64,000 nt of DNA from RUG14130 sp045598325 (lineage in GTDB: Bacteria; Bacillota; Clostridia; Christensenellales; Aristaeellaceae): contig JAZLLT010000050.1 in assembly GCA_045598325.1 (NCBI GenBank), positions 1 to 64,000 of the forward strand, read 5' to 3'. The translations under genes were made by a program, and so were the position numbers. Under the pieces are notes generated by a model. It did not search any database. It was given only the letters and a program-made list of their open reading frames with translations, and was not told where the DNA came from. Of this stretch, positions 35,081 through 43,020 are shown one piece after another; the stretch's first letter is position 1, and every line of letters starts with the position of its first letter.

Positions 35081-35153
35081 GTTACATCATTAGAATTTTC
35101 CATTTATTTTTGTGTAACATTCTATTGACATTCAGATGGTTACATTGTATAAT
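35081..35153 (+). promoter_or_regulatory. Consensus promoter and TGTAAC/GTTACA repeats of the pilus-like operon
   Basis: TTGACA (35125-35130), 17 bases, TATAAT (35148-35153). TGTAAC at 35113-35118 and GTTACA at 35139-35144 form an inverted pair flanking the -35 box, and another GTTACA is at 35081. Candidate operator, perhaps for the divergent TetR. Confidence 0.7.
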
Positions 35154-35159
35154 TGCATT

Positions 35160-36020
35160 ATGAAGCGCGATGTAATGAACATGAACCGGCCCGACCTTCC
35201 GGAGAAGGTGCAGCGGAGAAGAAAAGTCTTCTTCGCACTTTGCGTGATTCTGCTTCTGTCGGCAACCGTTCTGGTCATCGCGGCTGTCACACCCCGCTAT
35301 ACATCGACTCCCGAAACAAAAGTATGGACTTACGGCGCTGTTACGATGGACCTGTCAAACGCGTCGGAAGGCTATATCGCCGTCAAGCACTCGAAGACCG
35401 ACAAGGGTCTCAAACTCCGTATCATGACCGGCTCCCACATGGACACCTACGATTTATCGGGTGACGGCGAGTACAATATCTTCCCCCTGCAGTACGGTGC
35501 GGCAACATATAATGTGACCACCTACACCGGAGTGGGCGGAAACCGCTACGCGAACGAATGCACCCACGGCTTCTACGCGGACATCAAGGATCCGGATTCC
35601 TGCTTCCTGTATCCCAACCAGCGGGCATGGTACACGGAAGACAGCGCGGTCGTCGCCAAGGCGGCGGAACTGTGCGCGGGACTTGAGACGGATCTTGAAA
35701 AGATCCAGGCGTGCTACAACTACATACGGGAAAATGTGAAATACGATTACATCTTCGCCATGACCGTGGAAACGGGTTATCTGCCCGACCCGGACAGCAC
35801 GCTTGCCAGCGGCAAGGGCATCTGCTACGACATGGCTTCCCTGCTGACCGCCATGCTGCGCTCGCAGGGCATCTACACAAAGACCGTGACGGGCAATCTC
35901 AACAGTAATGTTTACCATGCGTGGAACAAGGTCCTCGTAGACGGAAAATGGAGGATGCTGGATCCGACCAACGGCTCCAGGTACAAGGCCTCCGCATACG
36001 AAGAACTCAGCACATTCTGA
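35160..36020 (+). CDS. Membrane-anchored transglutaminase-like protein
   Basis: 286 aa from the ATG at 35160, six bases after the -10 box and with no ribosome binding site; a later ATG is possible. One N-terminal membrane helix (VFFALCVILLLSATVLVIAA), then a beta domain and a transglutaminase core with C222 (GKGICYDM), H253 (VYHAWNKV) and D268 (MLDPTNG), the complete triad. Probably outside the membrane. First gene of the pilus-like operon; its partner is unknown. Confidence 0.85.
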   Translation: MKRDVMNMNRPDLPEKVQRRRKVFFALCVILLLSATVLVIAAVTPRYTSTPETKVWTYGAVTMDLSNASEGYIAVKHSKTDKGLKLRIMTGSHMDTYDLSGDGEYNIFPLQYGAATYNVTTYTGVGGNRYANECTHGFYADIKDPDSCFLYPNQRAWYTEDSAVVAKAAELCAGLETDLEKIQACYNYIRENVKYDYIFAMTVETGYLPDPDSTLASGKGICYDMASLLTAMLRSQGIYTKTVTGNLNSNVYHAWNKVLVDGKWRMLDPTNGSRYKASAYEELSTF

Positions 36021-36036
36021 CAAGGAGCGCAAAACC

Positions 36037-37089
36037 ATGAAGAAGACGGAACGAAACCTGCTTTCCACCGAAGAACTCGGATTTTTCTGCGGACAGTTGG
36101 CGCTGATGCTGCAGGGCGGCATCCCCATCTACGAGGGCATCGAGGCGCTCAACGAAAACTACAAGACCACCCGTTACGCCTCGGCGTTTTCCACCGTATA
36201 TGAGGAAACGCAGGTGGGTCACTCCCTCTCAGGAGCTATGGAGATGAGCGGACTCTTCCCCGACTATGCCGTGCGCATGGTGCAGGTGGGCGAGGAAACG
36301 GGCAAATTGGAAAGTGTGCTCACTTCCCTTTCCCGCCACTATGAGCGCGAGAGTTCCATCAAGACTGCGGTCAGAAACGCCGTGCGCTACCCCATCGTGC
36401 TCATGTGCATCATGACCGCCGTGGTCTTTGTGCTCAATCTCAAAGTGCTGCCCCTGCTCAAGAGGGTGCTGGCATCTCTTGGTTCCGAGTCCTCCACCGT
36501 CTCCTCCGTCACGATGAAGACCGGTATCGTGCTCGGCATCGTCGTCATGGTGCTGACGCTCCTACTGCTCATTTCCACCGTCATCATCTCCGCTCTCATC
36601 CGTTCGGGGAAGGGCGACGGGCTGATGGATAAACTGAGCCGCGTCGTTCCCGGCATCGGCTCCCTGCGCGCGAAGATCTCCGCGGAGCGTTTCCTGTCCG
36701 TGATGTCCATTTCCCTCTCCGCCGGCTGTCAGACCGAGGAGACCATGGAACGGTGCGCCGCCATGGTGAACGATTCCGCCTCCTCCAGAAAAGTCAATCT
36801 GATTCTCGAAAAAGTGACCGGCGGCATGCCGATGGGCGACGCGGTCATGCAGAGCGATTTCATCGAGCCCCTCAAAGCGCGCATGATCCGCGTGGGTTTC
36901 CTGACGGGACATTCCGAAGAGGTGACCGCCCATGTGGCGGAACTGTACGCCAAGGAAGCGGACGAAGATTTGGAACGCACGCTCGGGCTGCTGGAGCCCA
37001 TTCTGGTCTCCGTGCTTGCCGCCGTCATCGGCTGCATCCTGCTGTCCGTCATCGTGCCCCTGGCGGGTGTCATGAGTTTCTTCATCTGA
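36037..37089 (+). CDS. PilC/GspF-type inner-membrane platform protein
   Basis: 350 aa, AAGGAG upstream. Two T2SSF repeats (residues ~15-130 and ~220-335) with the family motif GEETGKLESVLTSL and three hydrophobic segments near 117-140, 165-192 and 325-350. It anchors the pilus or pseudopilus motor in the membrane and is the counterpart of PilC, ComGB and GspF. It follows the transglutaminase gene by 16 bases. Confidence 0.9.
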   Translation: MKKTERNLLSTEELGFFCGQLALMLQGGIPIYEGIEALNENYKTTRYASAFSTVYEETQVGHSLSGAMEMSGLFPDYAVRMVQVGEETGKLESVLTSLSRHYERESSIKTAVRNAVRYPIVLMCIMTAVVFVLNLKVLPLLKRVLASLGSESSTVSSVTMKTGIVLGIVVMVLTLLLLISTVIISALIRSGKGDGLMDKLSRVVPGIGSLRAKISAERFLSVMSISLSAGCQTEETMERCAAMVNDSASSRKVNLILEKVTGGMPMGDAVMQSDFIEPLKARMIRVGFLTGHSEEVTAHVAELYAKEADEDLERTLGLLEPILVSVLAAVIGCILLSVIVPLAGVMSFFI

Positions 37090-37099
37090 GGAGGGCAAC

Positions 37100-37408
37100 A
37101 TGAAGAGAAAGCGCATCTCCTCCGGCGGTCTTGCCCTCACGGTCATCCTGTTCGTATTGCTGCTTACGGTCAGTTATCTCGTCATCGACCGGGCGGAAGA
37201 CCGCATCATCCTTCGGCAGGCGGAGCAGCTCGAGCAGTCCATCCGTTCCGCGGCGGTGAACGCCTACGCGGTCACGGGCTGCTATCCGACCATTGAGGAA
37301 ATCCAGCAGGATTACGGGGTCATCATTGACCGCGAATCGTTTACGGTGAACTATTCCGCCTTTGCATCCAATGTGATGCCCTACATCAGCGTCAGCGTAA
37401 GGAAGTGA
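37100..37408 (+). CDS. Pseudopilin-like single-pass protein
   Basis: 102 aa, GAGGAGG upstream. N-terminus: short basic segment, then SGG and a 20-residue hydrophobic helix (LALTVILFVLLLTVSYLVI), then an amphipathic helix and a small domain with one Cys (YAVTGCYP). The layout matches a type IV pilin (class III leader with Gly at -1) but the conserved Glu5 is missing. Confidence 0.6.
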   Translation: MKRKRISSGGLALTVILFVLLLTVSYLVIDRAEDRIILRQAEQLEQSIRSAAVNAYAVTGCYPTIEEIQQDYGVIIDRESFTVNYSAFASNVMPYISVSVRK

Positions 37409-37412
37409 TATC

Positions 37413-37877
37413 ATGCGGCACGGTGCCGGAAAACTGATGAGCCTCATCCTCGTGCTCCTCACCCTGATGGGCGCCATGCTGCTGGTGACTCTGGGCGCGA
37501 GCGCTTACAGCAACATCCGCAAAAACACGGATGCCTCCGACGGCAAGCGGATGTCATTGGGCTATGTGGCAAATAAGATTGCGTCCTGTGATACGGCGGG
37601 CTGCGTCCGCGCGGAAGAACGCTTCGGGCTCCCCACAATCGTCCTCATCGAAGAAGGTCTGGAGGAATGCGAGACGCTCATCTACTTCTATGAAGGGCAA
37701 CTGATGGAGCAGTTCAAACTGACCGAGAGCGAGATCGAGCCGCAGTACGGTACAGTGCTCGCCAATCTTGCCGCGTTCGATTTCGACTGTTCCCCGAACC
37801 GCATCGTGCTGACCGCCACGGAAAGCGGCGGCGCGGTGTCTCAAATGACCGTGGCTCTCATGGCGAAGGGAGAATGA
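37413..37877 (+). CDS. DUF4860-like pseudopilin-associated protein
   Basis: 154 aa, AAGGAAG upstream. N-terminal membrane helix (LMSLILVLLTLMGAMLLVTL), then a soluble domain with SLGYVANKIASCD, LIYFYEGQLMEQF and CSPNRIVLTA. Resembles DUF4860 proteins in clostridial pilus-like loci. No Glu5. Two Cys (C59/C64 region) could form a disulphide outside the membrane. Confidence 0.6.
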   Translation: MRHGAGKLMSLILVLLTLMGAMLLVTLGASAYSNIRKNTDASDGKRMSLGYVANKIASCDTAGCVRAEERFGLPTIVLIEEGLEECETLIYFYEGQLMEQFKLTESEIEPQYGTVLANLAAFDFDCSPNRIVLTATESGGAVSQMTVALMAKGE

Positions 37878-37878
37878 T

Positions 37879-38277
37879 ATGAAGCATTATGTAAGGTCTT
37901 CCCCCATGCTCGCCGAGGTGCTTGTTTCGCTGCTCTTCCTTGCGCTTTGCGTATCCGCCATCGTGGGGGTGTTCGCCGGCGCCTACACCATCAATCGAAG
38001 TGCCACGGACAAGCAGGATGCCCTGTTTTTCGCCCGTGATACGGCGGACAGGTTTACGGTATGTAACCTTCATTCGGATGATTTTCTGTCAGATAATGGA
38101 TTTTCTGCATCAAATAGCGGCAATTACACCCTCATAAGCGGAAATATTACATTTGTTGCGGAAATTTCTTCTGAAAAACCACTTGACGGATTTACATTTA
38201 CGGCGTATGATGGAGAAGATGTTTTGTTCTCCTTCCCCGTGGTGAAAATCACCGGTGAGGAGGTGCAGGCGGAATGA
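37879..38277 (+). CDS. Pseudopilin with pilin-like MLAEVLVSLLF start
   Basis: 132 aa. The segment MLAEVLVSLLFLALCV corresponds to the pilin FTLIEVLVALAI core, with Glu at position 5. The residue before the expected cleavage point is Pro, not Gly. A soluble domain follows (TDKQDALFFARDTADRF, AEISSEKPLDGFTFTAY). Of the four small proteins this is the most pilin-like. Overlaps the next gene. Confidence 0.7.
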   Translation: MKHYVRSSPMLAEVLVSLLFLALCVSAIVGVFAGAYTINRSATDKQDALFFARDTADRFTVCNLHSDDFLSDNGFSASNSGNYTLISGNITFVAEISSEKPLDGFTFTAYDGEDVLFSFPVVKITGEEVQAE

Positions 38278-38636
38278 AAAAACGGCAGGGTCCCGTTCAT
38301 GCCCTACTGGGCTGTGTGAGCATCATTCTGATCCTCACGGTGCTCTCGCTGGTCGCGCTTTCGGTGCTGGCACTCACCCGTGCAAGCAACGATGCCCGCA
38401 TTGCCGATAAGAACGCGCAGTATACGCAGGCCGCGTATGAGGCGAGAGCTGATGCTGTGCGCTACATGGCAAAGGTCCGTGAATGCGGAAATGCGGGCGA
38501 ATATGAAAGCGACTTTCCGGTGCTCGATTCGTCGGTACTGCACCTTCGTTTCTCCCTTTCGGAAGACGGCAAAATATCCGTGCTGAATCATACGATCCGT
38601 TCCGTTTCGCAGGATGGCGGGTTCGAGATTTTCTAG
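38274..38636 (+). CDS. Small pseudopilin-like membrane protein
   Basis: 120 aa, starting by ATGA overlap. N-terminal hydrophobic helix (LLGCVSIILILTVLSLVALS) after a basic start, then a charged domain with YEARADAVRYMAKV and FSLSEDGKISVLNH. No Glu5 or Gly at -1. Fourth small protein of the set. Confidence 0.6.
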   Translation: MKKRQGPVHALLGCVSIILILTVLSLVALSVLALTRASNDARIADKNAQYTQAAYEARADAVRYMAKVRECGNAGEYESDFPVLDSSVLHLRFSLSEDGKISVLNHTIRSVSQDGGFEIF

Positions 38637-38655
38637 CACGAAAGGCGATGAATTT

Positions 38656-39729
38656 ATGGATCTGATCGAATTATTGGGCAAAGCCACAAAGGCAGGTGCC
38701 TCGGATATATTCCTGATCCCGGGCGCACCCGAAACCATCAAAGTAAGCGGAAACCTGAAACCCATTTCGGAAGGCAGACTGACCCCCATGGACACCGAAG
38801 TGATCGTGCGCCGCATTTATGAAATGGCGTCCAGATCTCTGGAATTCCTGCGCGAAGGCGGCGACGATGACTTCTCCTTCAGCGTGCCGTCTCTCGGCCG
38901 TTTCCGTCTGAATGTCTACAAGCAGCGCAATTCCTATGCCGCGGTGCTCCGCTGCGTGTCCTACACGATCCCCAATCCCAAGGACATGAACATCCCCGAG
39001 GAAGTGCTTTCCCTCTGTTCCATGCGAAACGGTCTCATCCTCGTGACCGGCGCGGCGGGCAGCGGCAAATCCACGACCCTCGCCTGCATGCTGGACAAGA
39101 TCAACGCCGAGCGCACCGGGCACATCATCACCCTGGAAGATCCCATCGAGTTCCTGCACGGGCATAACCGCTGCCTCGTGTCGCAGAGAGAGGTTTCGCA
39201 GGATACGGCAAGTTTCGCCTCCGCCCTGCGCAGCGCCCTCCGTCAGAGCCCGAATGTGATACTGCTGGGCGAAATGCGCGACCTTGAAACCATACAGACC
39301 GCGCTGACCGCCGTGGAAACGGGGCAGTTGCTCCTTTCCTCCCTGCACACCATCGGCGCCGCGCAGACCGTGGACCGCATCGTGGATGTGTTCCCGGCGG
39401 GACAGCAGGACCAGATCCGCCTGCAGCTGGCACTGGTGCTCAAAGCCGTCGTGTCCCAGCAGCTCATCCCCACCGTGGATGGCGGAGTAGTGCCCGCCTT
39501 TGAAATCATGAAATGCAATGTCGCCATTCAGAACATGATCCGCGACAATAAAACGCATCAGATGGAGAGCGTCATCAAACTTTCCGCCCGCGAGGGCATG
39601 CGTACCATGGATGACGACCTGCTCCGCCTTTGCAGCGAGGGCAGGATCACCGCAGACGCGGCGCTCATGTACTCCATCTATCCCGAACAACTTAAACGGA
39701 AACTGGACGAAAAGAGGTTACTGAAGTGA
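38656..39729 (+). CDS. pilT: PilT-type pilus retraction ATPase
   Basis: 357 aa; start at 38656 after AAAGG, since the longer frame runs into the previous gene. Walker A TGAAGSGKST at residues 131-140, Asp box LEDPIEF, Walker B VILLGEMRD at 201-209, His box LLSSLHTIG. AIQNMIRD at 290-297 is the PilT signature (AIRNLIRE) used in retraction. The 357-aa length matches PilT and lacks the longer N-terminal domain of PilB assembly ATPases. Confidence 0.92.
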   Translation: MDLIELLGKATKAGASDIFLIPGAPETIKVSGNLKPISEGRLTPMDTEVIVRRIYEMASRSLEFLREGGDDDFSFSVPSLGRFRLNVYKQRNSYAAVLRCVSYTIPNPKDMNIPEEVLSLCSMRNGLILVTGAAGSGKSTTLACMLDKINAERTGHIITLEDPIEFLHGHNRCLVSQREVSQDTASFASALRSALRQSPNVILLGEMRDLETIQTALTAVETGQLLLSSLHTIGAAQTVDRIVDVFPAGQQDQIRLQLALVLKAVVSQQLIPTVDGGVVPAFEIMKCNVAIQNMIRDNKTHQMESVIKLSAREGMRTMDDDLLRLCSEGRITADAALMYSIYPEQLKRKLDEKRLLK

Positions 39730-40919
39730 TCGAGATCAATTTACTGGGCAGACTGGAATTTTTCGTAAACGGAAAAGACCTGTGTCCCCTGCTTTCTTCC
39801 ATGCGCAAGGGCAAGCAGATGCTGCTTTACCTGATTCTGAGTTACGGAAAGCCCGTATCTTCCCAGGAATTGTATGACGCTCTCTGGCCCGGAGAAACCA
39901 GCGCCAACCCTGAAAGCGCGCTCAAGACCATGGTGAGCCGCCTGCGCTCTTCCCTGTCGGATTTCGATCCCGACCTGAGCAAAGCCATCAAAACCGGTCA
40001 CGGTACCTATTTCTGGAACACTGCCCTTGACATGCAACTTGACATCAAGGAGTTTGCCAAGGTGTGCGCGCAGTTGGATACCCTGTCCGAGGCGGGTGAA
40101 GAACTGGACAAGTGCGTCAGCGACCTGCTTTCCATCTATAACGGCGATCTGTACTTCGGCAAGGAGGAGTTCGGTTTCTTCCTTTCCTGCCGCGCAGAGT
40201 ATCATGCCAGGTACATCAACGCTATCGAAAAGGCGGTCAAACTGTATAAATCCGCCGAGAAACTGGACGCGGTCATCCATCTGTGCCGCAGTGCCATCGA
40301 CCTGGACGCCTTCGCGGAGAACCTGCACATCGAGCTCATGGACGCGCTGGTCAAGAGCGGACGCAGCAACGAGGCGCTCTCCCAGTACCGTCACATGTCC
40401 AACCTGCACTACAGTTACATGGGCGTTTCCCCCACCCAGAGCATGCAGGACTTCTACGACAGCATCGCCCGCACCGCGGACACGCTGGATGTGGACGCCC
40501 AGCTCATCAAGCGTAACCTGACCGATGATGATGAGCGCAACGGCGCCTATGTGTGCGATTACGCCATCCTCAAGGATATCTACCAGATGCAGATGCGGAA
40601 CCTGCGCAGACTCGGCACTTCCATGTATCTGGCACTCATCATGCTGGCGCCCGCAGGACAGGTCAAGACCTCTCCCCTGGAGTTAGACAAATGCATGCAC
40701 CAACTGCTGTCTGTGATGACTCTGTGCCTGCGTAAAGGCGACACCATCGCCCGCTACAGCCCATCCCAGTTCGTGGTGCTGCTGCCCACCGTCAATTCCG
40801 TGACCGGGCGCGCCGTCATTAAGCGCATCCGCAGCGCCTATTACAGCCGTTATGTCAACCCCGAACTGGTGTTCTCCTACCAGTTGGTTCCCTTGTCCAC
40901 CAACGAGGACGACGATTAA
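39726..40919 (+). CDS. SARP/BTAD regulator with degenerate GGDEF domain
   Basis: 397 aa, GTG start overlapping the pilT stop (GTGA). Residues ~1-100: OmpR/SARP winged helix (VSSQELYDALWPGE, MVSRLRSSL). Residues ~100-250: BTAD-like helical domain. Residues ~280-397: GGDEF-like fold (LRKGDTIARYSPSQFVVLLP), with SPSQF at 345-349 in place of GGDEF, so it should bind nucleotide or act as a receptor, not make c-di-GMP. It probably controls this operon or surface genes. Confidence 0.85.
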   Translation: MIEINLLGRLEFFVNGKDLCPLLSSMRKGKQMLLYLILSYGKPVSSQELYDALWPGETSANPESALKTMVSRLRSSLSDFDPDLSKAIKTGHGTYFWNTALDMQLDIKEFAKVCAQLDTLSEAGEELDKCVSDLLSIYNGDLYFGKEEFGFFLSCRAEYHARYINAIEKAVKLYKSAEKLDAVIHLCRSAIDLDAFAENLHIELMDALVKSGRSNEALSQYRHMSNLHYSYMGVSPTQSMQDFYDSIARTADTLDVDAQLIKRNLTDDDERNGAYVCDYAILKDIYQMQMRNLRRLGTSMYLALIMLAPAGQVKTSPLELDKCMHQLLSVMTLCLRKGDTIARYSPSQFVVLLPTVNSVTGRAVIKRIRSAYYSRYVNPELVFSYQLVPLSTNEDDD

Positions 40920-40929
40920 AGGATATGAA

Positions 40930-40965
40930 AAGCCTCTCCGTTTTATGCGGAGAGGCTTGTTTTTT
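40930..40965. terminator. Terminator of the pilus-like operon
   Basis: Arms AAGCCTCTCCG and CGGAGAGGCTT, then GTTTTTT on the plus strand; the convergent gene at 40964 uses the same hairpin. Confidence 0.9.
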
Positions 40966-41668
40966 ACAAGATCGCCGTCAGCACCTGCATGATGATGAAG
41001 GTAAGCACTGCGGCGACGGCGATGCCGATGAGCAGCGCGGTGTCGCTTTCCGCCTGTTCGGGGCGTTTCACGGAGTGCATCGCCTTTTTGCGGCGTTTGC
41101 CCGCTTTTTTCTTTTCGCAATCGGTCATGCCGAGGGCTTTCGGATTGAGTTCTTTGAGGACATATCCTCTGTCGCGCCTGCATCTTCTGCATTCGCTTTC
41201 CGTCAAAAGGTTGATCCTGCCGCAGACACATCTCCAGAATTTATCCTGAGTCTGTGGATACATGATGGCGTCCTCGCCCGCGGTCTCGCGCAGAATCTGG
41301 GCGTCTTTTCCGGTCAAAACCGGCTGCTCGCCCACATCCACGAGCGCGCCGTCCTTCGGCGTCCACTTTTCCCCGTCCTCGAAATTCACGCCCGCAAAGT
41401 ACAGTTCGATGCGGTCCGCGCCCGCGCAGGAGGAGGTCAGCATCAGTTCGAAATGGGTGCTTCCGGGTATGGCAATGCCGTCCACATCGATATGGTCGGT
41501 TGCTCCGTCCTCGACGCTGTCCTTTGACCAGCGTACGGTGGCAGAGTAGCCGGTGATCGTGCGGTCCGTGATGTTGTACAGTTTCAGGTACGAGCGCGTG
41601 ATGCCGTTATCGTCGGACAGCAGTTCGTAGCCGCGAAACTCGATGGGACTGGAAAGATCGATGATCAA
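40964..41668 (-). CDS. Tail-anchored membrane protein with RanBP2-type zinc finger
   Basis: 234 aa. Beta-rich N-terminal ~130 residues (ITRSYLKLYNITDRTITGYS), then a zinc finger FWRCVCGRINLLTESECRRC fitting W-x-C-x-C-G...N...C-x2-C of RanBP2-type fingers. A basic linker is followed by a C-terminal membrane helix (ALLIGIAVAAVLTFIIMQVL). The C-terminal anchor would place the finger in the cytoplasm. Role unknown. Confidence 0.65.
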   Translation of the reverse strand: MIIDLSSPIEFRGYELLSDDNGITRSYLKLYNITDRTITGYSATVRWSKDSVEDGATDHIDVDGIAIPGSTHFELMLTSSCAGADRIELYFAGVNFEDGEKWTPKDGALVDVGEQPVLTGKDAQILRETAGEDAIMYPQTQDKFWRCVCGRINLLTESECRRCRRDRGYVLKELNPKALGMTDCEKKKAGKRRKKAMHSVKRPEQAESDTALLIGIAVAAVLTFIIMQVLTAIL

Positions 41669-41775
41669 GCATTTGTCCTCCGGAAATGGTTGCTCATATT
41701 GTAGCAGAAGATTGTTACGGTTTTATGAAGCGCTTGCACGATGTTGCCCGATTTATGAAATTTGCATTTCTGTCC

Positions 41776-41804
41776 TTGACAATATTCATTTTCTTTTGAA
41801 TAAG
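41776..41804 (+). promoter_or_regulatory. Promoter of the methionine leader
   Basis: TTGACA (41776-41781), 17 bases, AATAAG (41799-41804, weak -10). Start would be near 41812, before the leader peptide. Confidence 0.55.
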
Positions 41805-41833
41805 GCATCCATCATCTTCTATGGAGGCATCCT

Positions 41834-41893
41834 ATGACCCGTATCATGCGAATGTCCATCATGAAAGCGAGAGCAATATCGTGGGTCCTGTGA
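41834..41893 (+). CDS. Methionine-rich leader peptide
   Basis: ATG at 41834 with GGAGG six bases upstream; 19 residues MTRIMRMSIMKARAISWVL. Met is at positions 1, 5, 7 and 10. It is followed by an intrinsic terminator and by a methionine-transporter remnant, the layout of classical attenuation in amino-acid operons. The gene is real if the leader is translated; that part is inference. Confidence 0.65.
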   Translation: MTRIMRMSIMKARAISWVL

Positions 41894-41916
41894 TGCGCCG
41901 AAATCGTCTGTATTCG

Positions 41917-41946
41917 CCGCTCGCATTCCGCGGGCGGTCTTTTTTT
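41917..41946 (+). terminator. Attenuator-type terminator before metN
   Basis: Eight-base arms CCGCTCGC and GCGGGCGG (one G-U pair), loop ATTCC, then TCTTTTTTT. GCGAG in leader codons 12-13 could pair with CTCGC of the 5' arm, giving a possible antiterminator. Confidence 0.75.
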
Positions 41947-41962
41947 ATGTGGAGGAAAACGC

Positions 41963-43020
41963 ATGTCTCTGTTCGGCAATCCGTCAAAAACTCCTGTTGA
42001 GCCTTACGCCGTACCCGAAGGCACTCCGCAGATCGAATTCCGCAATCTGCGCAAGGTCTATCAGGTGCCCGGCGGAGAGGTAGTGGCGCTTGACGGCATC
42101 AACCTTAAAATTGAAAAAGGTCAGTTTACGGCATCATCGGCATGTCCGGCGCGGGCAAGGGCACGCTCATCCGCTTTGTGAATCGTCTGGCGACCCCATC
42201 CGACGGCGAGATCCTCATCGGCGGCAGAAATGTGCTCGCCATGAACGGAAGCGAACCACTCCGTGCGCGGCGCAAGGTCTGCATGATTTTCCGGCAGTTC
42301 AATCTCCTCATGCAGAAAACCGTGGGCGCCAATGTGCACTATCTCATGGATATCGCCGGTGTCGACCGCAAAACCGCCAACGCGAGAGTCAGGGAACCGC
42401 TCCAAATCGTAGGACTCGAACACAAAATCGGCGCCTACCCCGCTCAACTTTCCGGTAGACAGAAACAGCGCGTCGCCATCGCACGCGCTCTGGCGAGCGC
42501 CCCGGAGATCCTCTTGAGCAACGAGGCTACCAGCGCGCTTGACCTCATGACGCCCCAGAGCATACTGCATCTTTTGCAGAACATCAACAAGCGCCTCGGC
42601 ATCACCGTGGTCATCATCACCCACGAAATGGCCGTCATCCGCCAAATCTGCAACTGCGTCGCCATTGTCGACGGCGGCAGAAGCGTGGAGGAAGGCATGG
42701 TGAACGATGTGTTCGTCCACACGAAATCCGCCGCGTGACGCCGCCTGTTCGGCATCGTCGATGAGGAAACAACAGAGGACGAGCCGCCGCGCGTAATGCG
42801 CATCGTGTTTGACGGCGGCAAAGAACATGAGCCCGTCATCTCCATGCTCTCCCGCGAACTGAATGTGGATGTCAACATCCTCTCCGCGGACATGAAGCGC
42901 ATCGGCGGAAAAACCCACGGACAAATGATGATCGAAATGCCCGAAGACTCCGTGGAAGTCAAGTGTGTCGCGGACTTCCTTGAAAGCAAAGGGCTGACCG
43001 TGAAAGAGGTGGTAAATTGA
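41963..43020 (+). pseudogene. metN: metN methionine-import ATPase, inactivated
   Basis: It starts with GGAGG and a normal MetN N-terminus (IEFRNLRKVYQVPGG), loses one T in TTTT at ~42125 (frame change after QFT), resumes at GMSGAGKGT and runs to an in-frame TGA at 42736, after which the C-terminal NIL domain continues to 43020. Active-site residues are also altered: Walker A GAGKG, Q-loop R, signature LSGRQ and Walker B SNEA (Asp to Asn). Clear gene decay. Confidence 0.9.

Noticed and set aside
41669..41962. SAM or T-box riboswitch before metN
   Set aside because: No S-box or T-box consensus motif (AGGGTGGNACCGCG) was seen; the leader peptide and terminator explain the region better.
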